From the NCBI GenBank assembly GCA_016721425.1, contig JADKID010000024.1, positions 1 through 64,000 on the forward strand: 64,000 nt of DNA, written 5' to 3'. Position numbers and translations under genes: made by a program. The notes below the pieces were generated by a model. The model ran no database searches. It was not told the DNA's origin and saw nothing but the letters and a program-made list of their open reading frames with translations. Within the stretch, counting starts at the first letter, position 1, and every line of letters begins with the position of its first letter. Source of the DNA: Bryobacterales bacterium. Its GTDB lineage: Bacteria; Acidobacteriota; Terriglobia; Bryobacterales; Bryobacteraceae. Of this stretch, positions 54,574 to 63,904 are shown one piece after another.

Positions 54574-56991
54574 CTACAGGCCGGTGATCGTCACCGTGGT
54601 GACGATGCTGCCAGCCTGAATCTGGAAGACGTTGGCGCCAGCGATAAAGCCGAGCGCCGCGTCAAACCCAAATAGGCCAGGGATCTCCGTGTCGTAGACG
54701 GATACCTTGCTGACAGTCCCGCCGCCGCTCACCACCGATATCTCCGGCAGTTTGTCGGTGATGGCCAGGCCCGAAAGGTCCAACACGCGGAACAGCACGG
54801 CATCCTGCTGCCGCGCGCCGCGACGCCCGCTGGTTGTTGCGCTCACAACGCTGATATAGGCGGGGATGTACTCGGTGGCCGCGTACCAGTAGGGCACGCG
54901 AATGCTGCGGCCTGTGGTGGCGCCGGAGATCACCAGGTAGCCCTCGTGCGGCCCCAGCGTGGCGCCGTGCAGGACAAATGAAACCGGCACGTCCGCAGCA
55001 GCGCCCGCCGCCAGCTCCACACTTGGCATGGCCACCACCGGGCCGGGCAATTCGTTGCTTGGCTCCACGGAGATCGTGAATGTTTCCGTCTCCGCGCCTA
55101 TGTTGGTGACGGTTAGCGTGCGGGCCATCTCGGCATCCACCCCGCCCGCGCCAAAGCTGAGTGACACGGGATAGGCAGTCGCCGTCGAGTTTAAGGCAGC
55201 CTGCGCGTTCAGCAAGCCGGCGCCGGTTCGCTGCAGGCCGGTCACGCCGCCCGACAGTCCCTCCACCGTGCCGCCTGTGTTGATTAGCAGAGACCGGTAC
55301 TGATCCACGCTCAGCCCTGGCCGGGCGCCCTTCAGCAGCGCGGCTACGCCGGCCACTACCGGGGCAGAGAAACTGGTGCCGTCCACAGCCATGAAGCCGG
55401 TGGAAGAGTACATGCTGCTTAGCGGGTCCAAAGACTGGGTGGCCGTGTAAACATCGCCGCCCATCGCCATCAGGTCCGGCTTAATGCCCAGATCCACGTT
55501 GGGGCCGGCCGCGGTGAAATCCGTGAGGCGGTTGGGAATCCGCTGCACCGGGCCCAGGGTGAAACTGACGGTGGCCCAAAGCTCGCCCTGAGCGGCGAGC
55601 GCCTGCCGGATCGTCTGTGCGTCGTCGTAGCTAATCATCTCCGCCGGCAGCGTTGCGGCGCCGACGCTCATGCCGAAGGGCGCAGTGGCGCTATCGGCGG
55701 TGTACACAACCGCACCCACCGCGCCGGCATCGCGGGCCACGTTGAGCTTGGTCTCAAAGGTGCAGGTTCCGCGCCGGATCAGCGCGACGCGGCCAGAAAG
55801 ACTGCCACCGGCGATGGACGAGCAGAGCAGGCCCGTCTCGTCGAGCGTCGTGACGTCCACGATGGGCGCGACGATTGGAGTGGCCGGGGCCGCGCCGCTG
55901 CTGGTGACGGCCACAAAGGGAGACAAGCCGGTCACCTCCACGCTGGCGGCGAATGTCCGGTCGTTCGTAGTGGCGCCCACGGCGATGACGGAAGGGGCCG
56001 TTGCCGGGGATGAAATCGTATTCAGGCTTGGGCCATTGTTGCCCGCCGCCGCCACCACGATGACGCCCGCTTGCACGGCGCGCTCCACCGCCTCCACTTC
56101 CACGTCGTCCGCCAGGCGCGGCGCCAGGTCGCTGCCCAGGCTGAGGTTGATGATGTCCATGCCGTCGGAAACGGCGTCATCGATGGCCTTGATGATCGCC
56201 GCGTCGCTGGTGTAGTCATTCCAGCCAGGCGTGCCAAAAACCTTGTAGACGCCGAGGTGTGCCTTGGGCGCGATGCCGGTGATGGTGGCCAGTGGGCCGG
56301 CAGCACGGCCGCCGGCGGCGATCATCGCCAGGGCCGTGCCGTGGCCGACGTGATCACGAACGCTATAGTCGGGGTCGCGGTACGGCAAGAGCGAAACGTA
56401 GCTGCGCGCCACGATGATCTTGCCGCTGGTGTAGCTGAGATCGGAAGTACTCCCTCCGCGCGGATAGCCGTCTGGCGCTGTGAGCCCGGAATTCAGGAAC
56501 GCTTCGTGCCCGGCTGTGATCCCGCTGTCGATAATGGCGATCCTGATGCCGGCGCCGGCGCGGTCTTCGCCAATCTGGTTCCATGCCTCCAGTACCTTGT
56601 GCTGGATCACGGCGCGATCCAGCAGCATGTGCACGGTTCGCATCGGGACTACGCGCTTTACGCCGGGCAGCGCTGCCACCTCCGCGGCCTGGGCCGCCGT
56701 GGCCTCGATAAACAGGGCGTTGGCCACCGTGTCCACCGTATCCAGGACACTGGCGGAGCGCTGCTCCACCTCGCCGCGCATCCGGGCGTGCTCCATGCGG
56801 ATGCGGCCGCGGTGGGAGGCGGCGGAGGCGCCTTGCAGCCGCGCACGGATTCCCGGGCCGCCCCCGTGCGCGGCTACCGGCTCGGTGGTGAGCTCCACAA
56901 TATAGCGTCCGGGGATGGTCCCTGCAAAGATCGACGGTGCGCCAAGGAGCGTCAGGACAACGAGCAGGCGGTAACAAGGATGCCAGTGCAT
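54574..56991 (-). CDS. Secreted S8 (subtilisin-like) peptidase with PA domain
   Basis: 805 residues from the ATG at 56991. A signal peptide (YRLLVVLTLLGAPSIFAG) is followed by an I9-type propeptide (RYIVELTTEP...LPGVKRVVPMRTVHML). The catalytic triad is clear: Asp in IRIAIIDSGITAGHEAF, His in DHVGHGTALAMIAAGG and Ser in DGTSFSAPVVAGVAALLKG. A protease-associated (PA) domain is inserted between His and Ser (SLSGRVALIRRGTCTFETKL, AGAVGAVVYTADSA). The C-terminal 250 residues look like two beta-sandwich domains (LSFGAGGVDAEMARTLTVTN). It likely degrades extracellular protein. It is divergent from the two-component genes at 57116. Confidence 0.92.
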   Translation of the reverse strand: MHWHPCYRLLVVLTLLGAPSIFAGTIPGRYIVELTTEPVAAHGGGPGIRARLQGASAASHRGRIRMEHARMRGEVEQRSASVLDTVDTVANALFIEATAAQAAEVAALPGVKRVVPMRTVHMLLDRAVIQHKVLEAWNQIGEDRAGAGIRIAIIDSGITAGHEAFLNSGLTAPDGYPRGGSTSDLSYTSGKIIVARSYVSLLPYRDPDYSVRDHVGHGTALAMIAAGGRAAGPLATITGIAPKAHLGVYKVFGTPGWNDYTSDAAIIKAIDDAVSDGMDIINLSLGSDLAPRLADDVEVEAVERAVQAGVIVVAAAGNNGPSLNTISSPATAPSVIAVGATTNDRTFAASVEVTGLSPFVAVTSSGAAPATPIVAPIVDVTTLDETGLLCSSIAGGSLSGRVALIRRGTCTFETKLNVARDAGAVGAVVYTADSATAPFGMSVGAATLPAEMISYDDAQTIRQALAAQGELWATVSFTLGPVQRIPNRLTDFTAAGPNVDLGIKPDLMAMGGDVYTATQSLDPLSSMYSSTGFMAVDGTSFSAPVVAGVAALLKGARPGLSVDQYRSLLINTGGTVEGLSGGVTGLQRTGAGLLNAQAALNSTATAYPVSLSFGAGGVDAEMARTLTVTNIGAETETFTISVEPSNELPGPVVAMPSVELAAGAAADVPVSFVLHGATLGPHEGYLVISGATTGRSIRVPYWYAATEYIPAYISVVSATTSGRRGARQQDAVLFRVLDLSGLAITDKLPEISVVSGGGTVSKVSVYDTEIPGLFGFDAALGFIAGANVFQIQAGSIVTTVTITGL

Positions 56992-57115
56992 AATCTGCCG
57001 ATACGGCCCAGGCTGGTTTCGTTTCGCCCTTCTGTACGATCTTAATTTTCTTGACGAGGTTTTTACGGTGGTGTGGGCGTCCACTGGCGCCTGGGACGGC
57101 TTAGTGTAGAAAGGT

Positions 57116-58876
57116 ATGGGTACGGAAACTCAAAAGAGGCGATCGCTGCTCTCCTGGCTGACCATGGGGACGCTGTTAGCGTTGTGCGCTGTGCTGGGCG
57201 GCTTGCAGTACCGATGGGTGGGCGAACTCAGTCTGGCTGAGCGGCACAGGCTCAAGAGCGGTTTGCAGGCCAGCCTCAACCGGCTGAGCCGGGACTTCAA
57301 CAGTGAGATCAGCGGCGCGTGTGCCGCGCTAGTGCCGTTGAACCAGTCGATCTTACAGCCGCCGCCGGAGGAATCCTATACGGCGCGCTATCTGCAATTG
57401 CGGGAATCCAGCCAGGCGGAGCCGTATTTTCGCGCGGTTGCCCGGGCGGTACCCAGTGGAGATGATTTGAAGCTGCGGCAGTTGGACATGGCCACGGGCC
57501 TGTTCCGCGACGCCGAATGGCCGGCCAATTGGCAGCCGATGCGGCGGCGGCTGCAAGCCCGGTGGCACCAGGAAGGGCGCGAGCCGATCAAAGGACCCTC
57601 TCCGGGCGGGGAGGATCTGGGCATGCTGCTGGATATCCCGCGCTTCGTGCAGGTTAGTGCGGGAACCTCCGCGATTCCGCCAGTGTGGCGGGCTGCTGAA
57701 TGGCTCATCTTCGAGTTGCAGCCGGCGCACCTGCGGGAGAACGTGCTGCCGGAGTTGCTGCGCCGGCACCTGGGGGTGGAGGGGAGCAAGGAGTTTCAGG
57801 TAGAGTTGGTGACCAAGACATCGCCTCCCAAAATCATCTTCTCTTCCGATGGAGTGGAGGTTGCCTCCATCGGCAGGACCGCCGATGCTTCGGTGAACGT
57901 GCTGGATTTGCAGTACGAACGGATCCTGCGCCGCGGTCTCCGCAACATCACGATCTCCCGCACGTCGGCGCCGGAATGGGGCCGGTGGACCCTTTCGGCG
58001 CGCCACCATGCCGGCTCTCTGGAAGCCGTGGTGGATCGCGCCCGGTGGCGGAATCTCTCCGTGACGGGTGGCATCCTGCTGCTGATGCTCGCCACGGTGT
58101 TCGCTCTGATTCGCTATACCCAGCGCGCGCAGAAGCTGGCGGAGCTCCAGATGGATTTCGTCGCCGGCGTGTCGCACGAGCTGCGCACTCCGTTGACGGT
58201 CATCCATACTGCCGCCTACAATCTTCGCGGCCGAATCTCGCAGGATCCGGTACGTGTGGCCAAGTATGGCGCGCTCATCCAGCAGGAAAGTGAACGTCTA
58301 CGCGAATTGGTGGAGCGGGTGCTCCGATTTGCCGGCGCACAGGCTGGGCAGGTGATCCAGCAACGCGACGCCGTGTCGCTGGAAGCCATCCTGGATGATT
58401 CGCTAGCCGCCAGCGCCTCGGTGCTGGAGAGTGCCCACTGTTCGGTGGAGAGAAAGACGGAACCCAACCTGCCCCTGGTCATGGCCGACGCCGTCGCTCT
58501 GAAGCACGCTTTCATCAATCTCCTGTCGAATGCTGCCAAATATGGTTGCGAGGGAAACAATTGGATAGGAATCAGCGCCATAACAAAAGGTGGCGAGGAT
58601 CGTTCCATTGTGGAAGTGCGCATCGCCGACCATGGCCCGGGCATCCCGCCCGAGGAACAGGCTCAGATCTTTGAGCCGTTCTTCCGCGGGCGCCGGGCAG
58701 TACTGGCGCAGACCCACGGGACGGGTCTGGGCCTGAGTTTGGTGAAAGGAATCGTCGAGGCGCACGAGGGCACCATCGAAGTGGAGAGCGAGCCTGGAAA
58801 GGGTACGGTCTTTACGGTGAGAATCCCGGCCGCCCCGATGGCGAAACAGGATGAGTGCACGAGTCTTACTAATTGA
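57116..58876 (+). CDS. Sensor histidine kinase
   Basis: 586 residues. TM1 (SWLTMGTLLALCAVLGGLQY) and TM2 (about 314-332) bound a periplasmic sensor region of about 275 residues with no recognised domain. The HisKA domain has phospho-acceptor H354 in VAGVSHELRTPLTVIHTAA; the HATPase domain has FINLLSNAAKYG, RIADHGPGIPPEEQ and GTGLGLSLVKGIVEAH. There is no HAMP domain visible between TM2 and HisKA. The next gene, a response regulator, overlaps its end by 26 bases, so the two form a pair. Confidence 0.93.
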   Translation: MGTETQKRRSLLSWLTMGTLLALCAVLGGLQYRWVGELSLAERHRLKSGLQASLNRLSRDFNSEISGACAALVPLNQSILQPPPEESYTARYLQLRESSQAEPYFRAVARAVPSGDDLKLRQLDMATGLFRDAEWPANWQPMRRRLQARWHQEGREPIKGPSPGGEDLGMLLDIPRFVQVSAGTSAIPPVWRAAEWLIFELQPAHLRENVLPELLRRHLGVEGSKEFQVELVTKTSPPKIIFSSDGVEVASIGRTADASVNVLDLQYERILRRGLRNITISRTSAPEWGRWTLSARHHAGSLEAVVDRARWRNLSVTGGILLLMLATVFALIRYTQRAQKLAELQMDFVAGVSHELRTPLTVIHTAAYNLRGRISQDPVRVAKYGALIQQESERLRELVERVLRFAGAQAGQVIQQRDAVSLEAILDDSLAASASVLESAHCSVERKTEPNLPLVMADAVALKHAFINLLSNAAKYGCEGNNWIGISAITKGGEDRSIVEVRIADHGPGIPPEEQAQIFEPFFRGRRAVLAQTHGTGLGLSLVKGIVEAHEGTIEVESEPGKGTVFTVRIPAAPMAKQDECTSLTN

Positions 58877-59537
58877 GGACGAGCCAGGGCTGGTAATGAC
58901 AGTCTCGGACCTGCTGGCCGATGAGGGCTACGTGGTGGAATCTGCCAGCGACGGCCCCACTGGACTGGCACGGGCGACTAACGAACCGTTTGACCTTCTG
59001 ATCCTGGACGTGATGCTTCCGGGCATGAGCGGCTTCGAGGTATGCCGCGAGTTGAGGCAGCGTGGCAAGGATGTGGCGATTCTCATGCTCACCGCGAAAA
59101 CACAGGTGGTGGATCGTGTGGTGGGACTCAAGCTCGGCGCCGATGACTATCTGAGCAAACCCTTTGATCCGGCCGAACTGGTGGCGCGCGTGGAGGCACT
59201 GTTGCGGCGGGTCTGCAAAGAGAAGCTGACTCCCGTGGTGAGCTTCCAGTTCTCGGATGTGGACGTGGATTTCGAGAAGGGTGAAGTGACCAAGGGCGGG
59301 GAATCCGTGGCGCTGGCGGGGAAGGAGTTGCAGTTGCTCCGATACCTGGTGGACCACCGCGGCAAAGTGGTTCCCCGCGAAGAACTGCTGGAAAACGTCT
59401 GGGAGTATCAGGCCGGTGTGTCATCCCGCACCATTGATGTGCATGTGGCCTGGCTGAGGCAGAAGCTGGAAACCTATCCGCAGAATCCACGCTACATCCA
59501 AACTGTGCGTGGAGTGGGCTACCGCTTCTCCACCTGA
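58851..59537 (+). CDS. OmpR/PhoB-family response regulator
   Basis: 228 residues. Receiver domain with acidic pocket E9/D10, phospho-acceptor D53 (ILDVMLPG), T81 and K103, then a winged-helix DNA-binding domain (LLRYLVDHRGKVVPREELLE, SSRTIDVHVAWLRQKLE, YIQTVRGVGYRFST). Cognate regulator of the preceding kinase on grounds of overlap. Targets are not visible; the neighbouring Spy-like and S8 protease genes are candidates. Confidence 0.94.
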   Translation: MSARVLLIEDEPGLVMTVSDLLADEGYVVESASDGPTGLARATNEPFDLLILDVMLPGMSGFEVCRELRQRGKDVAILMLTAKTQVVDRVVGLKLGADDYLSKPFDPAELVARVEALLRRVCKEKLTPVVSFQFSDVDVDFEKGEVTKGGESVALAGKELQLLRYLVDHRGKVVPREELLENVWEYQAGVSSRTIDVHVAWLRQKLETYPQNPRYIQTVRGVGYRFST

Positions 59538-59543
59538 AAACAC

Positions 59544-59585
59544 GCAAGCGGGCGCGGCCCTGGGGAGTTGGCCGCGCCCGCTTGC
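59544..59585. terminator. Bidirectional terminator hairpin
   Basis: A perfect 16-bp inverted repeat (GCAAGCGGGCGCGGCC and its complement) with a 10-base loop lies between two convergent genes. AAAA precedes it on the plus strand, giving TTTT after it on the minus strand, so it should terminate the Spy-like transcript and probably the regulator transcript too. Confidence 0.78.
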
Positions 59586-59598
59586 GAAACCACGCAAC

Positions 59599-60081
59599 CT
59601 ACTGATTGCGTGGCGCGCGGCTCTGCGCTCCGCGTGGCGCCATGCCCATTCCAGGGCCTCCGCCAAAGCCGCCCATGCCCATGCCGCCGCCCATCTCGTC
59701 GTACTTGGCCTTCTGCTCAGCCGTCAACAGAGCGTAGAACTTGGCCTGCGCCTTGGCCTGGATAGCAGTGATCTGGCCGCTGGACGTGCCAATCGGGATA
59801 GAAAGCGTATCCAGCTCCACATCCGTCTTGCCGTCCTTGATGGCCTGGCGCAGCGCGTCCTGTGCGCTCCTCATCTGCCCGGCCACAGTCTGAACCGAGG
59901 CATCAGCGGCATCAAAGATCGCCTTGGCAGCCGTCTTCTGGTCGGTGGTCAGGTTCAGGTAGCCTGCCATGAAATCCACCCGGTTGCCACGCCCGCCCCC
60001 GGGGCCGCCCATGCCGCCCTGGGCCATCACCGGCAACGCCGCGCAGGCAGCCAGTACGACAGTCAGAATTCGTCTCGTCAT
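59599..60081 (-). CDS. Spy/CpxP-like LTxxQ periplasmic protein
   Basis: 160 residues with a signal peptide (MTRRILTVVLAACAALPVMA), a Gly-rich segment, and an all-helical core with two LTxxQ motifs (LTTDQ at about 44-48 and LTAEQ near 119). The C-terminal 30 residues are Gly/Met-rich. Spy-family proteins are small periplasmic chaperones or heavy-metal responsive proteins induced by envelope stress. AGGAGG lies 14 bases before the ATG, slightly far. It follows the second response-regulator gene on the same strand. Confidence 0.82.
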   Translation of the reverse strand: MTRRILTVVLAACAALPVMAQGGMGGPGGGRGNRVDFMAGYLNLTTDQKTAAKAIFDAADASVQTVAGQMRSAQDALRQAIKDGKTDVELDTLSIPIGTSSGQITAIQAKAQAKFYALLTAEQKAKYDEMGGGMGMGGFGGGPGMGMAPRGAQSRAPRNQ

Positions 60082-60130
60082 TGATCTTCTTTCAACCTCC
60101 TAGTGCATTGAACGCGGCCCGTGTAGTGGC

Positions 60131-60172
60131 GTTGCGTCTGTTTGCATGCCGCAACGTAAAGATTCGTTTACG
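60131..60172. promoter_or_regulatory. Two inverted repeats between regulator and Spy-like gene
   Basis: GTTGCG-N13-CGCAAC (60131-60155) and CGTAAA-N6-TTTACG (60155-60172) abut one another; the second spans the stop codon of the second regulator gene. Either could be a weak terminator or an operator. GTAAA half-sites recall Cpx-type boxes, though those are direct rather than inverted repeats. Confidence 0.45.
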
Positions 60173-60881
60173 CGCCGCTCTGCTGCCCGGCGCGGAGTTG
60201 GTAGCCCTGGCCGCGCACGGTGAGCAGCAGTTGTGGGGAACTCGGGTTGCGCTCCAGTTTCTGCCGGAGTTGGGCCACATGCACGTCCAGAGTGCGTGTG
60301 TTGGAGGTATGGTAGCCCCACACCTCGGTGAGCAGCTCCTTCCGCGTCACTACGCGGTCCGGCCGGCCGGCCAGGTACTTCAGCAGTTCCATCTCCTTCA
60401 GCGCCAGATTGACGGGCCGGCCATTGCGCTCAACGCGGCCCCGTGCAAAATCCACCGAAATCTCGCCAAAGCGCTCTGTGCTGGCGGGGCCCTCCGTCGT
60501 CATGCGAGCCCTCCGCAGCAGTGCGTGCACCCTGGCGATCAACTCGGCAGGGTGGAATGGCTTGGTGAGGTAGTCATCTGCGCCCAACATCAACCCCTGG
60601 ACCCGATCCGCCAGTGTGGACCGGGAGGAGAGCATCAGCATCGGAACCTCAATGCCCTGCTGGCGGATGCTCCGGCAGACGTCAAAGCCTGTCTGGTCCG
60701 GCAACATGAGATCCAGCAGGATCAGATCGAACATCTCCGCGGCAGCCCGTTGCTGGGCTGCCGCACCGTTTGAGACTGTTGTCACGTGGTGGAACTCCGC
60801 TTCCAGAAGGTCCGTCAGGACCAGTGTCAAGGCTGGATCGTCTTCCACGAGGAGGATGCGGCGAGCGGCGGGAATCGGCAT
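60168..60881 (-). CDS. Response regulator coupled to Oar-like receptor
   Basis: 237 residues. Receiver with E13/D14/D15 pocket, phospho-acceptor D57 (LILLDLMLPDQTGFDVCRSI), S85 and K107; DNA-binding winged helix (LLKYLAGRPDRVVTRKELLT, TLDVHVAQLRQKLERNPSSP, LLTVRGQGYQLRAG). OmpR/PhoB family. No kinase gene is adjacent on this strand; the kinase at 57116 or a distant one may serve it. Its ATG shares one base with the receptor stop (TGATG), so it is likely co-translated with the receptor. Confidence 0.93.
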   Translation of the reverse strand: MPIPAARRILLVEDDPALTLVLTDLLEAEFHHVTTVSNGAAAQQRAAAEMFDLILLDLMLPDQTGFDVCRSIRQQGIEVPMLMLSSRSTLADRVQGLMLGADDYLTKPFHPAELIARVHALLRRARMTTEGPASTERFGEISVDFARGRVERNGRPVNLALKEMELLKYLAGRPDRVVTRKELLTEVWGYHTSNTRTLDVHVAQLRQKLERNPSSPQLLLTVRGQGYQLRAGQQSGA

Positions 60882-63871
60882 CAGAATGTGAACCGTAGCT
60901 GCAAGTCGATCTTCCGGTTGTACGTGCTGGAGCCGCCGCCCATAGGCCCGAACCCGCCGGCCAGGCTGCGGTACTGGCCGAAATAGGAGGAAGACAGATC
61001 GCCGCTGGGTGCTCCGTAGTTGGCATGATTGAGAACGTTGTTGGCTGAGGCGCTCAGGGTCAGGTTGTACTTTTTGCCGCTGCTGCTGCCGCCAAACATT
61101 CCACCCGGACCGCCACCACCCGGACCGCCGCCGCGCATGCCGCCGCCCATTCCGCCACCAGGAGGCGGGCCGCCGCCGCCGGGGCCGCCGCCGCCGGGGC
61201 CGCCGCCGGGAGGCGGACCGCCGCCGCCGGGACCCGCGTCAGCCACACCCGACTCGCCGCGGTTGCCGAACGCCCAACTCCGGCTCATCCGCAGATTGAG
61301 AGTGAAGGTAGAAGGCCCCCTGGCGAAGTTCCGGCCGATGGCCGTACCTGCCGCGGGATTCAGGTTGAAGCAGCCCATGCCCGGCGCGTAAACCAGGTTG
61401 CCGCCGATACAGGTCCCGCTAGTGGCATCGGCCACCAGGGAGGGACGTTCCGTCGTGAAACCATCACCGTTGGTGTCGCGGCCCGTGGTGATGTTGTACG
61501 GACTGCCGCTGTTGAACATCAGGAAGGGGCTCAAAGAGAGCTTCCAGGGCATCGGCAGGTTGGTGCCGATGACTGCGCGGTGGCGGACGTCGGCAAAGGA
61601 GGACGGGCCCCACTCGGCGCGCAGGTTGTAGGGATCGGCTGGTGTGCCTTCCGCATCGCTGCGCCCGTGGCTAAGGCCATAGAAGCCGAACAGGAAGAGC
61701 TTCTTGTAGTTGACGTTGGGGCTGAAGATCAGCTGGTTCGAACGGCTGAATCCGGTAGTTTCCGTCAACAGGCGCAGCTGCTTGTCACCATAGGGGTAGA
61801 CGCCATCGACGGGCGCGTTGACGTTGCGCGAGCGCTGCAAGTGCACGCCGCGGCTGCTGATGTACTGCACGCTGAGCTTGGTGTACTTCCCGAGCTGGCG
61901 TTCCACGCCAATACTCGCCTGGTAGTTGCGCGGCGCACGCAAAGCGCTGTCCGCCAATTGCAGTTGTTGGGGCTGCTTGGCCTCCTGCAGGGCCTCGGCC
62001 GTTGGGATCGAGGGGAAGAAGTTGGGATTCATCAGAAGATAGGACTGCTGCGTGATGCCGTTGTAGCGCTGCGATTGCAGTACGACGGAATCGGAAACGC
62101 GGTCGTAGAACACGCCGGCGCCCAGGCGCAACACTGTCTTTACCGTCTTGCCAGGCCCGCCGCCAATGCCCCATGCCAGCGCCACGCGCGGCGCCCAATT
62201 GGAGAAGTCTCTGATGTTGGTCTGCGTCTCGTAGCGCAGGCCATAGCTCAGCGTGAGGTTTTGTCGCAGGCGCCAGTCATCGTTGAAGAAGACGCCGGCG
62301 TCAAACTGGCTCACCGCGGTCAGGGGCGTTCCAGCCGCCAGGCTGAACTGCGAGGCGCCGCCGCCCAGCAGCCGGATCTGCTCAGGGGTATAGCCGAGCG
62401 CCTGGAATTGCAGCGTGCGCTGGTAGCGCTCCAATGCCGTCAACTGCACCAGCGGGCCGGCGATGATCTGATTGCTGGCGTCCAGCAGCGGGCCCAGCCC
62501 TCCGAAGAACGCGTAGCTGCCGCCGAAGTTGTTGACGGAGGTGCTGTCGGTGCCTGCATTGCGCAGGCGTGCGCCCCACTTCATCGTATGTGTGCCGTGT
62601 GTCAGCGTGGTGGAGTTGCTGAGCTCGAAACTGCGATTGACGTTGCCGGAGTTGCCGATCTGTGCGCCGCCGCCCTCAAACGCGCCCTGTACGCTGAGCG
62701 AGGGGATGGAGTTGTCGCCGGTGTTTTCTGATACCGAGCGGCGGAACTGGAAGCGGATTTCGTTGATCGCCTTTGCGCTCAGAATGGCCGTCTCCGTGAG
62801 TTGCAGTGAGCGGTCGGAACTGGTGGAATCGTAGGCGCGGGATTGCAGCGCGTAGTTGCCGATGCCTTCGTTTCCGCGGGAAGACCGGCCTTCCTGATAG
62901 CGCGCCACCAGCGTGTTGTTTTTGTTCAGCGCCCAGTCAAAGCGCGGTCCGAAACTGGTGCGCGTCTGCGGCGTGAGCACCGCCTCGTTGACCGTCACCG
63001 GATTGAACTGGCTGTCGAGCGTTGTCGCCAGGATGAAGGCGTTCTCGTCGATATTGCGGCGCTCCAGATCGAAGCCGAACGACGCCTTGCCCTTCTTGAT
63101 GGGGCCGCTGAGGTTGAACCCAAACAGCTTGGCGCTGTAGGGCGGCAGCGTGGAGGCCGTCAACAGCGGGCTGCGCGAGTTGAAGGACTCATTGTTGTAC
63201 TGCACAAACGCCTGGCCGCGGATCTTGTCCGAGCCCGGACGTGTCAGGATCTCGATGCGGCCGAAACCGGGCCGGTCGTACTCCGTCGAATACGGGTTTG
63301 AGTTGATGCGCACCTCGCGGATGGAGGACTTCGGCGGCATCGTTCCGCCCGAGAATCCGTCAATGTAGATCTGCCCGCCGCTCGGCCCCGCCGCCGGGCC
63401 AGCCATGGCCTGCAACTGCGAAGCGAGCTCGTCGGGGTCGTCCGACAGCGTGGCCAGTTCCTTTTCGCCGATTACCAGCGCGCTGGCGTTGGAGTCAGGA
63501 TCGGTGGAGACCTTGCTGGCCTCGTCCTCGACGTTCATTACCTGCGACTGCGCCTCGATGGTGAGTTGCACGTCGAGCGTCTGTGCATTGGCCACCTGAT
63601 AGTCGCGCAGCAGTGTTACTGTGAATCCCTTGGCGATGACGCGCACGACATACTTGCCCGGCCGCAGCGTGGGAAAGCTGTAGTGGCCGGCCACGTCGGT
63701 GGTGGCGCGCTGTTCGCCGCCAGGACCGCGCAATTGCACGAGTGCACCCTGCACCGTGCCTCCGGAGGGGTCTGTCACTACGCCCTGCAGCCCCGTGGCG
63801 GGCGTTTGTGCGTACAAAAGGCCCAGTAAACTGAAGAGCGCAAAAATGAGCACAAATCGAGTGTTTCTCAT
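60881..63871 (-). CDS. Oar-like TonB-dependent receptor with Gly/Pro-rich segment
   Basis: 996 residues. Signal peptide (MRNTRFVLIFALFSLLGLLY), carboxypeptidase-regulatory-like domain (GVVTDPSGGTVQGALVQLRG, HYSFPTLRPGKYVVRVIAKG), plug domain (GQIYIDGFSGGTMPPKSSIR, GFGRIEILTRPGSDKIRGQA) and beta-barrel ending LQLRFTF with a terminal aromatic. A segment of about 55 residues near 880-935 is almost only Gly and Pro with some Met, between late barrel strands and hence probably a loop. Oar proteins take part in transport or signalling in the outer membrane. AGGA precedes the ATG by eight bases. It is followed by the response regulator and preceded by a Gly/Met-rich gene on the same strand. Confidence 0.92.
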   Translation of the reverse strand: MRNTRFVLIFALFSLLGLLYAQTPATGLQGVVTDPSGGTVQGALVQLRGPGGEQRATTDVAGHYSFPTLRPGKYVVRVIAKGFTVTLLRDYQVANAQTLDVQLTIEAQSQVMNVEDEASKVSTDPDSNASALVIGEKELATLSDDPDELASQLQAMAGPAAGPSGGQIYIDGFSGGTMPPKSSIREVRINSNPYSTEYDRPGFGRIEILTRPGSDKIRGQAFVQYNNESFNSRSPLLTASTLPPYSAKLFGFNLSGPIKKGKASFGFDLERRNIDENAFILATTLDSQFNPVTVNEAVLTPQTRTSFGPRFDWALNKNNTLVARYQEGRSSRGNEGIGNYALQSRAYDSTSSDRSLQLTETAILSAKAINEIRFQFRRSVSENTGDNSIPSLSVQGAFEGGGAQIGNSGNVNRSFELSNSTTLTHGTHTMKWGARLRNAGTDSTSVNNFGGSYAFFGGLGPLLDASNQIIAGPLVQLTALERYQRTLQFQALGYTPEQIRLLGGGASQFSLAAGTPLTAVSQFDAGVFFNDDWRLRQNLTLSYGLRYETQTNIRDFSNWAPRVALAWGIGGGPGKTVKTVLRLGAGVFYDRVSDSVVLQSQRYNGITQQSYLLMNPNFFPSIPTAEALQEAKQPQQLQLADSALRAPRNYQASIGVERQLGKYTKLSVQYISSRGVHLQRSRNVNAPVDGVYPYGDKQLRLLTETTGFSRSNQLIFSPNVNYKKLFLFGFYGLSHGRSDAEGTPADPYNLRAEWGPSSFADVRHRAVIGTNLPMPWKLSLSPFLMFNSGSPYNITTGRDTNGDGFTTERPSLVADATSGTCIGGNLVYAPGMGCFNLNPAAGTAIGRNFARGPSTFTLNLRMSRSWAFGNRGESGVADAGPGGGGPPPGGGPGGGGPGGGGPPPGGGMGGGMRGGGPGGGGPGGMFGGSSSGKKYNLTLSASANNVLNHANYGAPSGDLSSSYFGQYRSLAGGFGPMGGGSSTYNRKIDLQLRFTF
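61089..61242 (-). repeat. Gly/Pro low-complexity coding tract
   Basis: Imperfect GGC/GGG/CCG triplet repeats encode the Gly/Pro/Met-rich loop of the second Oar-like receptor. The tract is highly GC-rich and prone to length changes and assembly error; the frame is intact. Confidence 0.8.
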
Positions 63872-63904
63872 GGTAAAAGTCCTGTTTTCGTCGTCGTTCC
63901 GCGC

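Noticed and set aside
57051..57079. TTGACG upstream of the histidine kinase as a -35 element
   Set aside because: No acceptable -10 is found 16-18 bases downstream (TGGGCG), so no promoter is called.
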